Notes under the pieces: model-generated
Databases searched by the model: none
The model's input: only the letters and a program-made list of their open reading frames with translations
What the model was told of the DNA's origin: nothing
Shown: positions 1 through 9,381 of the stretch, piece by piece
How the letters are laid out: every line of letters begins with the position of its first letter
How positions within the stretch are numbered: position 1 is the stretch's first letter
Program-made: the position numbers and the translations under genes
Assembly (NCBI RefSeq): GCF_009765865.1
Contig: NZ_LMUQ01000073.1
Location: forward strand, 247,176 to 311,175
Length of the DNA: 64,000 nt
Source of the DNA: Acidisoma sp. L85
GTDB lineage: Bacteria; Pseudomonadota; Alphaproteobacteria; Acetobacterales; Acetobacteraceae
Direction of reading: 5' to 3'

Positions 1-428
1 CCATCGAGCAAAGGATGGCTGCCAGGCTCGAAGTCGAGCTCGTTCCAGCCCATTTGCGGCAGCCGAAGGCCGGGCGCGGCCATGCGCGAAATCTCGCCGC
101 CAATCCAGCCGAGGCCAGGTGTCGTGCCGAATTCCAACCCGCGCTCCGCCATAAGCTGCATGCCGACGCAGATGCCGAGGAAAGGCGCGCCGCCCGCGAC
201 CGCGCTTTCGATCGCCGGCCGCAGCCCGTCCACCGCGTCGAGACCGCCCATGCAATCCGCGAAGGCGCCCTGGCCCGGCAGCACGATGCGGTCGGCCTTA
301 GCCACCATCTCGGGATCGGCGGTGATCACCACCTCGGCGGCGATCCCAGCCCGCTCCGCCGCCGTGGCAAGCGCCCGGGACGCGGAAGCGAGGTTGCCGC
401 TGCCATAGTCGATAACCGCGACCTTCAT
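1..428 (-). CDS. hisH: Imidazole glycerol phosphate synthase, glutaminase subunit HisH (3' end outside window)
   Basis: HisH hydrolyses glutamine and channels ammonia to HisF in histidine biosynthesis. The minus-strand reading from 428 begins MKVAVIDYGSGNL, the usual class I amidotransferase start. It carries the nucleophile motif GICVGMQ (Cys in GxCxGxQ) and continues into LGWIGGEI as the family does. The catalytic His/Glu pair lies beyond position 1, so the gene is cut by the window edge and not by mutation. Its ATG shares bases with the hisB stop (ATGA), so the two are probably translationally coupled. Confidence 0.95.
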   Translation of the reverse strand, partial: MKVAVIDYGSGNLASASRALATAAERAGIAAEVVITADPEMVAKADRIVLPGQGAFADCMGGLDAVDGLRPAIESAVAGGAPFLGICVGMQLMAERGLEFGTTPGLGWIGGEISRMAAPGLRLPQMGWNELDFEPGSHPLLD

Positions 429-1060
429 CCGGCGAGCGATCCCTTCGTCGATGGCACGCGATCGAGCTGCCGGGCATCCGGCTCGACCGCCATGCGAAGC
501 GCCCGCGCAGCGGCCTTGAAGCAGGCCTCGGCGATATGGTGATCGTTGCGCCCCGCCCTCTGGATCAGATGCAGCGCGAAAAGCCCGTTGGCGGAGAGCG
601 CCCGAAAGAACTCCTCGAACAGCTCAGTATCCATCTCGCCGATCTTCGGCCGGGTGAAGCGCACCTGCCAGCCAAACGTGGCGCGGCCGGAGAGATCCAC
701 CGCCGCCTCAACCAGTGCCTCATCCATCGGCACCACCGAATGGCCGTAGCGCGTGATGCCGCGCTTCTCACCGAGCGCCTGCAGGATCGCCTGGCCGAGC
801 ACGATGCCAACATCCTCGACGGTATGGTGGAAATCGACGTGAAGATCGCCCTGCGCCTGGATGTCCAGATCGAACAGCGCGTGGCGGCCGAGGGCGGTCA
901 GCATATGGTCGAAGAAGCCGATGCCGGTTGCGGCGCGCACCTCGCCGGTGCCATCCAGATCGAGGCGAAGGGTGACCTCGGTCTCCGACGTGCGGCGGGT
1001 GAGGTGATGGCAGCGGGCAGCCGGAGGGGCGGGCGCATCCATGGCGCGTTCATAGTCCAT
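425..1060 (-). CDS. hisB: Imidazoleglycerol-phosphate dehydratase HisB
   Basis: Monofunctional IGPD, the sixth step of histidine synthesis, with no fused phosphatase domain. About 211 residues starting MDYERAMDAP. The Mn-binding signatures are visible: FDHML, the first histidine cluster DFHHTVEDVGI, DEALVEA, and the second cluster DHHIAEACFKA. An internal ATG at 1042 (MDAPAP) is an alternative start. The stop overlaps the hisH ATG by ATGA, giving a hisB-hisH operon that continues beyond the window. Confidence 0.94.
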   Translation of the reverse strand: MDYERAMDAPAPPAARCHHLTRRTSETEVTLRLDLDGTGEVRAATGIGFFDHMLTALGRHALFDLDIQAQGDLHVDFHHTVEDVGIVLGQAILQALGEKRGITRYGHSVVPMDEALVEAAVDLSGRATFGWQVRFTRPKIGEMDTELFEEFFRALSANGLFALHLIQRAGRNDHHIAEACFKAAARALRMAVEPDARQLDRVPSTKGSLAG

Positions 1061-1159
1061 TAGAGGTTGCCTGTCGCGCCCGGACGGTGCCCGGCATATG
1101 ACGATCCCGAGCGGATCAAGCACGCACCAAGGTCCTTCCGGGGCCGGGAAGACCTCATC

Positions 1160-2167
1160 TCAGCCGCGCCGCGCCGGCAGCAAGCCCACGCGGGCCTCGA
1201 CCTCAGCGACAATCGGATCGGCGATCGAAGCCGCCCGCACCGCACCGGCCGACAGGATGGAGTCAACGTGGTCCGGATCGGCGAGCAGCCTCTTCGTCTC
1301 ACGCGCGATAGGGGCAAGCTTGGTGACCGTGAGTTCGGCCAGGGCCTCCTTGAATGCCGAGAAACCTTGGCCGCCGAACTGTTCCAGCACCGCCGTCGCC
1401 GTCGTCTCGGCCAGAGCCGCATAGATGCCGATGAGATTGCGCGCCTCGGCCCGCCCTTCCAGGCCCGCTGGCTCGCTCGGCAGCGGCTCGGGGTCAGTGC
1501 GCGCGCGCCGGATCTTGGCGGCGATAACCTCGGGCTCGTCATTGAGGTTGATCCGGCTCTGGTCGGAGGGATCGGATTTCGACATTTTCTTCGTGCCGTC
1601 GCGCAACGACATGACACGCGTCGCTCCGCCGATGATCAATGGCTCGATTGTGGGAAAGAACTCGCCGCCATAGTCGTGGTTGAATTTCTGGCCGATATCA
1701 TTGGCCAGCTCCAAATGCTGCTTCTGGTCATCCCCAACTGGTACCCGGGTAGCGTGATATGCCAGGATGTCAGCGGCCATGAGATTGGGGTAAACATAGA
1801 GACCGGCCGACGCCGCCTCACGGTCCTTACCCGCCTTATCCTTGAATTGGGTCATGCGGTTCAGCCAGCCTAGCCGTGCAACGCAATTGAAAATCCAGGC
1901 GAGGCGGACGTGGGCCGGAACGGCCGATTGATGAAACAGGATATGACGGTCGGGATCGACACCACAGGCAACGATAACCGCGGCCATTTCCCGCGTCTGG
2001 CGCCTCAGCGCTTCCGGCTCCTGCCATACCGTGAGCGCATGGAGGTCAACGACGCAATACAAGCATTCGTGGTCGGATTGCAGGGCGACCCAGTTCCGGA
2101 TGGCGCCAAGGTAATTGCCAAGAGTTGGGATTCCGGAAGGCTGGATCCCCGAGAATACGCGTTGCAT
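1160..2167 (-). CDS. trpS: Tryptophanyl-tRNA synthetase
   Basis: Class I aminoacyl-tRNA synthetase charging tRNA-Trp, 335 residues. The start is set at [12 protein letters not shown], the family N-terminus; upstream in-frame sequence is not family-like. The HIGH-equivalent region TLGNYLGAI and the KMSKS loop ([10 protein letters not shown]) are both present. It lies about 100 bp upstream of hisB on the same strand and diverges from the RND efflux operon across about 170 bp. Length matches the bacterial family. Confidence 0.96.
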   Translation of the reverse strand: MQRVFSGIQPSGIPTLGNYLGAIRNWVALQSDHECLYCVVDLHALTVWQEPEALRRQTREMAAVIVACGVDPDRHILFHQSAVPAHVRLAWIFNCVARLGWLNRMTQFKDKAGKDREAASAGLYVYPNLMAADILAYHATRVPVGDDQKQHLELANDIGQKFNHDYGGEFFPTIEPLIIGGATRVMSLRDGTKKMSKSDPSDQSRINLNDEPEVIAAKIRRARTDPEPLPSEPAGLEGRAEARNLIGIYAALAETTATAVLEQFGGQGFSAFKEALAELTVTKLAPIARETKRLLADPDHVDSILSAGAVRAASIADPIVAEVEARVGLLPARRG

Positions 2168-2272
2168 GGACCTTGATCTCCTGTCGCCGGCGGCGGCTTT
2201 TCCGCGCAACTGGCGGGAACGTCAATCGCCGAACCACCGGGCAGACGCGATGCTGCGCCGCGCCATGCAAGT

Positions 2273-2286
2273 TGACCGATCGGTCA
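2273..2286. promoter_or_regulatory. TetR/AcrR-type operator palindrome upstream of efflux operon
   Basis: TGACCGATCGGTCA is a perfect 14-bp palindrome about 50 bp upstream of the pump operon. The form resembles known TetR/AcrR-family operators. It overlaps a possible -35 (TTGACC, 2272-2277) with TAAAGA at 2296-2301 as a weak -10 (18-bp spacer), a typical repressor placement. No TetR gene is adjacent, so a regulator, if any, is encoded elsewhere. It could also act on the divergent trpS. Confidence 0.55.
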
Positions 2287-2340
2287 GCTCGTCTCTAAAG
2301 ATTGCGCCGTCGCCTGTAAGTGAGCGTTAGGATGGCCCGA

Positions 2341-3519
2341 ATGAGGCTCCGCTACCCCGCCGCCGCTTTTCTCCTTGCCGGGTCGCTCGCTGCCAGTGGC
2401 ACGGCTGCCCGCGCCCAGATGGGTGGTGGACCGCCTGCTGTTGGTGTGGTGAAGGCCGAGCTGAAGCCGATCTACCAGTCCAGCCAATATGTCGGCCGCA
2501 TCCAGGCGATCAACCGCGTAACACTCCAGGCCCGTGTCATTGGCTTCCTCGAGCAGCGGAATTTCAAGGAAGGCAGCGACGTCAAGAAGGACCAAGTTCT
2601 CTTCGTGATCGAGCAGCCGCCCTATAAGGCAGCCGTGCTCCAAGCCCAGGGCGCGGTCGCCCAGGCTCAGGCCCAGCTTCGCAATGCGACGATCAGCCTC
2701 GGCCGTTCCCGCACCCTGCTCAATACGCCAGCCGGCCAGCAATCCACCGTGGATACCGACGTCGCGACAGCCGGGTCCAATCAGGGGCAGCTCATGACGG
2801 CGCAGGCGCAGCTCCTGCAGGCCGAAATCAATCTCGGCTATACGACCATCGCTGCCCCCGTCGATGGCCGGATCGGCCTTTCAACCGACCCCGGCAACGT
2901 CGTCTCGCCCACCAGCGGCTCGCTCGCGACGATCGTGAGCCAGGATCCGGAATACGTGCTCTTTCCGGTGTCCGAGCTCGCCTTGAACCAGCTTCAGGAT
3001 GAATATTCCGGCAAAGGCGGCCTCCAGGCGCTGACCGTTAAACTTCAGCTCCCTGACGGCAAGATGTACGACAAAACGGCGAAGATCGACTTCTCCGGCA
3101 TCTCCGTGAGCTCCTCCACCGACACCGTGACACTGCGCGCGGTGGTGGCCAATCCGAACCGCGGCGCACCTGACGGAACCGAGGGCAATCGCACCCTCGT
3201 GGATGGCGGCTTTGTGACCGTCTACCTGCAGTCGGCCTCGCCCGAGCAGCAGATCACCGTGCCACGCTCGGCGATCCTGGCCGACCAGCAGGGCGACTAT
3301 GTCTTCGTCGTTGGGGCCGATTCCAAGGCCCAGCGCCGCAACGTCACGCTGGCTGATTCGGCGAATGTCCTGGCCGTCGTCACCTCCGGCCTCAAGCCCG
3401 GCGAGACCGTTGTCGCCGACGGTGTACAGCGGGTGAAGCCGGGCGCTTCCGTCAAGCCGGTGCCCTATACGCCGCCCAATTACGATGCCTCGGCTGGGAC
3501 GAGCGGAACTGCCAACTAG
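2341..3519 (+). CDS. RND efflux pump periplasmic adaptor (membrane fusion protein, AcrA/MexA type)
   Basis: Periplasmic adaptor linking an RND pump to an outer-membrane channel. It starts with a hydrophobic export signal (MRLRYPAAAFLLAGSLAASG, then ending TAARAQ). Next come the lipoyl-like half-motifs (VGRIQAINRVTLQARVIGFL, then GSDVKKDQVLFVI), an alpha-hairpin rich in Gln/Ala, and the second half-motif (INLGYTTIAAPVDGRIG). The beta-barrel and membrane-proximal domains follow and end LKPGETVVADGVQRVKPG. ATG 2341 has AGGA 8 bp upstream; GTG 2320 and ATG 2332 are alternatives. Its stop directly abuts the pump gene. No lipobox Cys is seen, unlike AcrA. Confidence 0.93.
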   Translation: MRLRYPAAAFLLAGSLAASGTAARAQMGGGPPAVGVVKAELKPIYQSSQYVGRIQAINRVTLQARVIGFLEQRNFKEGSDVKKDQVLFVIEQPPYKAAVLQAQGAVAQAQAQLRNATISLGRSRTLLNTPAGQQSTVDTDVATAGSNQGQLMTAQAQLLQAEINLGYTTIAAPVDGRIGLSTDPGNVVSPTSGSLATIVSQDPEYVLFPVSELALNQLQDEYSGKGGLQALTVKLQLPDGKMYDKTAKIDFSGISVSSSTDTVTLRAVVANPNRGAPDGTEGNRTLVDGGFVTVYLQSASPEQQITVPRSAILADQQGDYVFVVGADSKAQRRNVTLADSANVLAVVTSGLKPGETVVADGVQRVKPGASVKPVPYTPPNYDASAGTSGTAN

Positions 3520-6500
3520 ATGATTTCCTCCGTCTTCATCGATCGGCCGCGGCTCGCCGTCGTCATCGCGGTTCTGATCACGCTCGCCGGCTTGCTGGCG
3601 CTGCTGCGCATCCCTGTCGCGCAGTTCCCCGACATCGTGCCGCCGCAGGTCTCGGTCACCACCAGCTATCCGGGCGCTTCGGCCGCCGTGGTGGAGGCGA
3701 CCGTCGCGCAGCCGCTCGAGGCGCAGATCGTCGGCGCTGACAAGATGCTGTACATGCGCTCGTACAGTGGCAACGACGGCAGCTACAGCCTGACCGTCAG
3801 CTTCGCGCTCGGCACCGATCCCAACATCGACGTGGTGAACGTCGAAAACCGCGTAACCCAGGCGCTGTCGCAGCTCCCGCAGCAGGTCCAGCTCGAAGGC
3901 GTCCAGCTGCGGCAGAAGTCTTCCGCCATTTTGCAGTTCGTTATCTTCTCGAGCCCGAAGAAGACGCTCAAACCGCTCTTCATCAGCAACTACATTACGA
4001 TCAACGTGCTCGACGTGCTGTCGCGCACGCCGGGCGTGGGTCAGGCCTTCCTGTTCGGCGCGCAGAACTACTCGATGCGTATCTGGATGAACACGGCGCG
4101 GCTGACCCAGCTCAACCTGGCGCCGCTTGACATCATCAACGCGATCAACAGCCAGAACGTGCAGGCGGCGGTAGGCACCATCGGTGCCGAACCAATCGGT
4201 CCCGAGCAGCAGTTCCAGGTCAATATCCAGACCCAGGGGCGCCTCGTCACGCCGACACAGTTCGGCAATATCGTACTGCGTGCCAACCAGGACGGCTCGA
4301 TCCTGCGCATCAAGGATGTCGCGCGAATAGAACTCGGCGCGCAGAGCCAGGACACCCAGGCGCAGCTCGACGGCGCGCCGGCGCTGGGCATCGGTATCTA
4401 CCTGGAACCGGGCGCCAATGCGGTCGCGACCTCGCAGCGGGTGCGCGATGTCATCGCCGATCTGTCTAAGCGGTTCCCGCCGGACCTCAAAGCCCAGGTC
4501 ATCTACGACACCAGCGACTTCGTGAACGACACCATCCACGAGGTGGTCAAGACCATCCTGGAAGCCTTTGCCCTCGTCGTGCTCGTCGTCTTCCTATTCC
4601 TCGGCGGCAATATCCGGGCGACCATCATTCCCGCTGTCGCGGTGCCTGTAAGCCTCATCGGCGCCTTCGCGATCCTGCTCGCCCTCGGCTTCTCGGCCAA
4701 TACGATTTCGATGCTGGCGCTCGTCGTGGCGATCGGCGTGGTGGTTGATGACGCGATCGTCGTGGTCGAAAACGTCGAACGCGTCATGGAGGAGAGACCG
4801 GATTTAACCCCGGCCGATGCCACCAAGCTCGCGATGCGGCAGATCTTCGGCCCCATCATCGCGATCTCGCTGGTGCTGCTGTCGGTGTTCGTACCGGTAG
4901 GCTTCATCCCCGGCCTGTCGGGCCAGCTCTTCAAGCAATTTGCGGTCACCATCAGCGTGACCATGTTGATCTCGGCCACCAATGCGCTGACGCTTTCGCC
5001 CGCCCTCTGCGCGCTCTTCCTGCGACCGGTGAAGAATCGAGAGACCCGCAAGGGACCCTTCTCGCGCCTCAGCCGCGGCATCGACCATGTGCGAGACGGC
5101 TACGGCAATGTCGTCGCGCGCCTCGTGCGCTTCGCCCTGCTCGTGGTTCCCGTCATCGCGATCGCTGCCGCAGTGGTTCTGTTCCTGGCAGCGCGAACAC
5201 CCGGCGGCTTCCTTCCTGAAGAAGATCAGGGCGCCTACTTCACGGCTGTCCAGCTCCCGGACGGCGCATCCATCAACCGCACACAGGGGATCGTCGATCG
5301 CGTCGCCGGCATGATCAAGGCCGAAGACGGCGTCGCCCACGTTATCTCGATCGTCGGCTACTCGATCCTGGACGGCGCGGCGGAGCCTAACGCGGCCTTC
5401 GTCGTGGCGAGGCTGGCCGGCTTCTCCCATCGCACCCATCCCGCGCAAACGGTCAACGCCTTGATCGGCCGCATGTTCGGTGAGTCTCAGCAGATCCTCG
5501 GGGCCAACGTCTTCCCGTTCAATCTGCCGCCCATCATCGGCCTCTCAACCGGTGGCGGCTTCGAATACCAGATGCAGGCGCTAAACGGGCAGGAGCCGCA
5601 GGACATGGCCTCGGTCCTCGGCAGCCTGCTCGTTGCGGCCAATACCGACCCGCGCCTCAGCCGTGTCTTCTCGACCTTCTCGGCCAGCAACCCCTCGGTC
5701 TATCTCAACATCGACCGCGACAAGGCGCAGGCGCTCGGCGTCAATATCAACGACATCTTCACTACGCTCCAGGCGACGATGGGCGGCTTCTACATCAACA
5801 ACTTCAACCTGTTCGGCCGCGTCTGGCAGGTCAACGTCGAGGGCGAGGGCAAGGACCGCAACGCCTTTGCCTCCTTGTGGAAGATCTACATTCGCAATGC
5901 CCAGGGCGACATGGTGCCCCTGCGTTCCCTCGCGACGATGAGCATCGTCACGGGTCCACAGGTCATCACGCGCTACAACAACGTCCGCTCGGTCACGATC
6001 GACGGCTCGCCGGCACCCGGCGAATCCTCCTCGCAGGCGCTCGCCGCGATGGAACAGATTTCCGACAAGGTGCTGCCCAACGGCTATGGCTACGAGTGGA
6101 CAGGCACCGCCTATCAGGAGATCCAGGCGGGCGGACAGACCGGCATCGTGCTCGCGCTCGCCGTGCTCTTTGCCTATTTGTTCCTCGTCGCTCTCTATGA
6201 GAGCTGGACCATCCCGATGTCCGTTCTGATCTCGGTGGTGGTCGCCGCCGTCGGCGCCTTCATCGGACTGACTGTCACCGGTCTGGCTCTCAATCTCTAT
6301 GCCCAGATCGGCCTCGTCACCCTGATCGCGCTCTCGGCCAAGAACGGCATTCTAATCGTGGAATTCGCCAAAGAGCAGCGCGAGATGGGCAAGCCGATCC
6401 GTCAGGCGGCGGTCGAGGGTTCCAAGCTGCGATTCCGCGCGGTGATGATGACATCCTTCGCCTTCATCCTCGGCCTCGTGCCGCTGGTGATCGCGACGGG

Positions 6501-6723
6501 CGCGGCGCAGATCAGCCGCCGCTCGGTGGGCACGCCGGTGTTCTTCGGCATGATCGCCGCGAGCTTCGTGGGCATCTTCGTGATCCCGATGCTCTACACG
6601 GTCTTCCAGACCATGCGCGAATGGGCCCGCGTCCATATCTTCCGCATGAAGGCGATGGAATTCCACGAAGCACCGCACGCTCCGCCTCCAAGCGAACCTC
6701 TACCGGGGCCCGAGCACCACTAG
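3520..6723 (+). CDS. RND multidrug efflux transporter, HAE1 family (AcrB/MexB-like)
   Basis: Inner-membrane proton-driven drug exporter of 1067 residues, the usual AcrB length. It starts [20 protein letters not shown] (first TM). Two periplasmic porter/docking blocks alternate with two six-TM bundles. The proton-relay Asp pair is visible in [19 protein letters not shown], and the matching Lys of the second bundle in [17 protein letters not shown]. The C-terminus is short and hydrophilic. The ATG follows the adaptor stop without a gap, so the two are co-translated. No outer-membrane factor gene follows, so a shared TolC/OprM-type channel must be recruited from elsewhere. Substrates cannot be read from sequence. 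Confidence 0.95.
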   Translation: MISSVFIDRPRLAVVIAVLITLAGLLALLRIPVAQFPDIVPPQVSVTTSYPGASAAVVEATVAQPLEAQIVGADKMLYMRSYSGNDGSYSLTVSFALGTDPNIDVVNVENRVTQALSQLPQQVQLEGVQLRQKSSAILQFVIFSSPKKTLKPLFISNYITINVLDVLSRTPGVGQAFLFGAQNYSMRIWMNTARLTQLNLAPLDIINAINSQNVQAAVGTIGAEPIGPEQQFQVNIQTQGRLVTPTQFGNIVLRANQDGSILRIKDVARIELGAQSQDTQAQLDGAPALGIGIYLEPGANAVATSQRVRDVIADLSKRFPPDLKAQVIYDTSDFVNDTIHEVVKTILEAFALVVLVVFLFLGGNIRATIIPAVAVPVSLIGAFAILLALGFSANTISMLALVVAIGVVVDDAIVVVENVERVMEERPDLTPADATKLAMRQIFGPIIAISLVLLSVFVPVGFIPGLSGQLFKQFAVTISVTMLISATNALTLSPALCALFLRPVKNRETRKGPFSRLSRGIDHVRDGYGNVVARLVRFALLVVPVIAIAAAVVLFLAARTPGGFLPEEDQGAYFTAVQLPDGASINRTQGIVDRVAGMIKAEDGVAHVISIVGYSILDGAAEPNAAFVVARLAGFSHRTHPAQTVNALIGRMFGESQQILGANVFPFNLPPIIGLSTGGGFEYQMQALNGQEPQDMASVLGSLLVAANTDPRLSRVFSTFSASNPSVYLNIDRDKAQALGVNINDIFTTLQATMGGFYINNFNLFGRVWQVNVEGEGKDRNAFASLWKIYIRNAQGDMVPLRSLATMSIVTGPQVITRYNNVRSVTIDGSPAPGESSSQALAAMEQISDKVLPNGYGYEWTGTAYQEIQAGGQTGIVLALAVLFAYLFLVALYESWTIPMSVLISVVVAAVGAFIGLTVTGLALNLYAQIGLVTLIALSAKNGILIVEFAKEQREMGKPIRQAAVEGSKLRFRAVMMTSFAFILGLVPLVIATGAAQISRRSVGTPVFFGMIAASFVGIFVIPMLYTVFQTMREWARVHIFRMKAMEFHEAPHAPPPSEPLPGPEHH

Positions 6724-6760
6724 AGCAGAATGTCTCTGATCCGGACGGTGCTATTTCACC

Positions 6761-6844
6761 CCGTCATGCTCTGCAAAGGCCGAGAATCCACGCCTTCGTG
6801 GAGCGAGCAAGGCGTGGATGGCACGCCTTCGCGTGCCATGACGG
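6761..6844. repeat. Composite palindromic intergenic element, copy A
   Basis: Outer arms CCGTCATG (6761-6768) and CATGACGG (6837-6844) enclose a middle inverted repeat ATCCACGCCTT (6786-6796)/AAGGCGTGGAT (6809-6819). A hairpin TGGCACGC (6819-6826)/GCGTGCCA (6831-6838) with a CTTC loop follows. It sits between the convergent ends of the RND pump and the dehydratase gene. Related copies lie at 54178-54263 and 62390-62481, also between convergent genes. It may act as a bidirectional terminator or be a REP/MITE-like element. Confidence 0.8.
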
Positions 6845-6897
6845 ATCTTTGGGTCGCGGTTCAATTGGATCACCACGCGGCCTAGCTTGGCGCCTTT

Positions 6898-7878
6898 TTA
6901 GGCCAGTGTCGCCAGCGCTCGCTCGAAGATCACCGGATCGACATTGCCGCCGCTGAGAACCACGGCGGTCGTGCGATCCCGTCCGTCAAAGGCGCCGGAC
7001 AGCAAGGCGGCAAGTCCAATCGCGCCACTCGGTTCCAGCACGAGTTTGAGGTGCAGGAACGCGAAAGCCATCGCCCGCAGCACTGCGTCATCGGTCACCA
7101 CCACTCCGCCCGCCAGCCGCTCGCGGTTGATCGCGAAGGTGAGTTCGCCCGGAGACGCCGACATCAGCCCATCGCAAAGAACCGAACCGCCATCGCCGTT
7201 CTGCTCCCGCTGGCCCGACAGCAGCGAACGGCGCAGATCGTCCCGCCCCTCCGGCTCCAGGGCATAGACACGAGCCGACGAGAAATCATGCTCCAGCGCC
7301 AGTGTGCAGCCCGCGATAAGACCCCCGCCGCTTACCGGCACCAGCAGCGCATCGATGTCGAGCCCCCCAGCCGCCGCATCCTCGGCGAGTTCCAGCGCGG
7401 CGGTTGCCTGGCCGGCGATGACATGCGGATGGTCAAAGGGCGGGATGACCGCCGCGCCGATCCGCTCTGCCTCCGCGCGGGCCAGCGCTTCGCGATCGTC
7501 TCGCAGACGGTCGAAGGGAATGACGGTCGCGCCCCAGCCGCGCGTCGCGGCGGTTTTGATCGCTGGCGCATCGGCCGGCATGAAAATCGTGGCCGGCATC
7601 CCCACCGACGCCGCCGCATAGGCGACTGCCTGCGCATGATTGCCCGAGGAAAAGGCGACAACCCCCGCGCGATGGCCCGCTTCCGCGAGGCTCAGCACCG
7701 CGTTCATGGCTCCGCGCAGCTTGAAACTGCCGGTGTGCTGCAAAGCCTCGGGCTTGAGCAGAACGGTGCCGCCGATGGCGCGATCGAGCACCGCGCTCCG
7801 CAGCAGCGGCGTATGCCGCACCCGGTCACCGATCCGCGCGCGGGCGGCCATAAGGTCATCATAACTGGGCGGCATCAT
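6898..7878 (-). CDS. PLP-dependent threonine/serine ammonia-lyase family protein
   Basis: Fold type II PLP enzyme of 326 residues, likely a threonine or serine dehydratase making 2-oxobutyrate or pyruvate plus ammonia. The PLP lysine is in TGSFKLRGA, the substrate loop is SSGNHAQAVA, and the glycine loop is VPVSGGGLIAG. There is no C-terminal ACT domain, so it resembles the catabolic form more than feedback-regulated biosynthetic IlvA. A hydroxyaspartate ammonia-lyase remains possible. The start at ATGATG (7878) lies 2 bp after the stop of the upstream glycosyltransferase gene, suggesting coupling. Confidence 0.85.
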   Translation of the reverse strand: MMPPSYDDLMAARARIGDRVRHTPLLRSAVLDRAIGGTVLLKPEALQHTGSFKLRGAMNAVLSLAEAGHRAGVVAFSSGNHAQAVAYAAASVGMPATIFMPADAPAIKTAATRGWGATVIPFDRLRDDREALARAEAERIGAAVIPPFDHPHVIAGQATAALELAEDAAAGGLDIDALLVPVSGGGLIAGCTLALEHDFSSARVYALEPEGRDDLRRSLLSGQREQNGDGGSVLCDGLMSASPGELTFAINRERLAGGVVVTDDAVLRAMAFAFLHLKLVLEPSGAIGLAALLSGAFDGRDRTTAVVLSGGNVDPVIFERALATLA

Positions 7879-7880
7879 CG

Positions 7881-9356
7881 TCAAGGCGCGTCTCCTGAGG
7901 GCAAACGTGTCAGCAACTGGCCTGCGTTCGGACCCGCGGTGATGGCATAGAGGGTATAACTCTCGCCAATCCGGCCATGGCGTCCGCGTCCGATATCGCC
8001 GGTCTTCGCGATCGCCGACCAGGGGGCCGCGTCGGGCGCCGTGCGGCGGCGATCGGTCCGCACGAGCAAGCCGAGTGCCCCAGGCGCAAGGGTGGCGCGC
8101 GGCAAGCGGAACAGGAACCAACGCGGGTCCTCGGCCACCAGCGGCAATGTCGCCGGCAAGCGCAAGGCGAGTTCGCCCGCCAGGCCATATTCATCGACAG
8201 CGACGAAACTCGCCTTCATCGCTTTTGCGCGATCCTCCACGGTGGCGGCGAAAGGCGCCCAGCCACCAAGCACGCGAATCGTCGGATCGCTCACTCCACC
8301 GAGCGGCAGCGGGCTCCCTATCGCTTGCACGTAAACGAGGAGGGTTAACGCGAAACCAAGCCCGATCGCCGGCCGCAAGATCCGCGCTGTCAGCGGCACG
8401 GCGATCGCGGCGATGACGGCGGCCGGATAGACGATCTCCGGCCAATTCCCCTGCACCCGGTCACCCAGCGCGTGCTGCACGAAGACGAGGGCGGGCAGCA
8501 CGCCCAGCGCCACGAGCAATCCCGCCGCCGGGTCGCGCGTCGAAACGGCGCGGCGCGTCGCCGTCCACAGACCCATCACGCACAGCACGAAGATGAGCGG
8601 CGTCGCCAAACCAAGCTGCCCGCCAATCAGCTCGCCAAGGAACTGCATGGCGCGCGCCGGATGCCAGGAGCCTGTGCGGCCTCCCTGTTTGAGGAAACTC
8701 GCCCAGTGATGGTCGGCATTCCACAGGATGACCGGCAAGAACAACAGCAGCGCCAGCAGCAGCCCAACCCAGGGCCGTGGATCCCGCAGCCAGCGCCGTC
8801 CCGCCGGAAGCAGCAGCAACCAAAGCCCAATCCCCGGCAGCAGCAGCGCCGCGGTGTATTTGCTGACGAGCGCCAATCCCGCTGCGACCCCGACCGCAAT
8901 CCACCACCAGCCCGAATCGCCGGAAACAATGCGCGCCATCGCCCAAAGCGTGGCGATCCAGAACAACAGCAGCGGCGTATCGGGCGTCATCAAGGCGCCA
9001 CCCGCGCCGAACAACAGCGTCCCGTTGAGCAGCGCCGCCGAGGCATAGCCTCGGCCCGCACCCAAACGCCGTGCGGCATCCTGGATCATCAGTGAACCAG
9101 CCGCCGCCGAAAGCGGCGCCAGCAGCCGGATGCCGCAACCCCCGTCGCCGCAAAGCGCCGTGCCAATCCTCACCCACAGCGCCACCATCGGCGGATGGTC
9201 GAGAAACCCCGGCGCCAGCGCGCGCGACCATATCCAGTAATAAGCCTCGTCGGGCGACACCGGTACCGCCGCCGCCACTGCGAGCCGCAGCACCGTGAGG
9301 CCGCCAATGGCGAGAAGGAAAAGGGAATAGTCGGAGGGGCGGCTGCGGCCAGTCAT
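7881..9356 (-). CDS. GT39/ArnT-like membrane glycosyltransferase
   Basis: Polytopic membrane protein of 491 residues using polyprenyl-phosphate sugar donors. The first periplasmic loop has the family signature: VSPDEAYYWIWS with the acidic pair, then LDHPPMVALWVRIG. About ten or more hydrophobic segments follow, then a soluble C-terminal domain from about residue 350. The acceptor (lipid A, protein or polysaccharide) is not evident. It follows a GT2-GtrA gene on the same strand, which makes and flips a polyprenyl-linked sugar, so the pair probably forms one glycan-modification pathway. Confidence 0.85.
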   Translation of the reverse strand: MTGRSRPSDYSLFLLAIGGLTVLRLAVAAAVPVSPDEAYYWIWSRALAPGFLDHPPMVALWVRIGTALCGDGGCGIRLLAPLSAAAGSLMIQDAARRLGAGRGYASAALLNGTLLFGAGGALMTPDTPLLLFWIATLWAMARIVSGDSGWWWIAVGVAAGLALVSKYTAALLLPGIGLWLLLLPAGRRWLRDPRPWVGLLLALLLFLPVILWNADHHWASFLKQGGRTGSWHPARAMQFLGELIGGQLGLATPLIFVLCVMGLWTATRRAVSTRDPAAGLLVALGVLPALVFVQHALGDRVQGNWPEIVYPAAVIAAIAVPLTARILRPAIGLGFALTLLVYVQAIGSPLPLGGVSDPTIRVLGGWAPFAATVEDRAKAMKASFVAVDEYGLAGELALRLPATLPLVAEDPRWFLFRLPRATLAPGALGLLVRTDRRRTAPDAAPWSAIAKTGDIGRGRHGRIGESYTLYAITAGPNAGQLLTRLPSGDAP

Positions 9357-9381
9357 GCTGGCCGCAGCCTATGCCCGAGGC

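Noticed and set aside
2881..4539. Long minus-strand open reading frame (552 codons) opposite the RND adaptor and pump
   Set aside because: It is rich in Arg/Asp/His from antisense of a GC-rich gene and has no family signal; the plus-strand genes are unambiguous.
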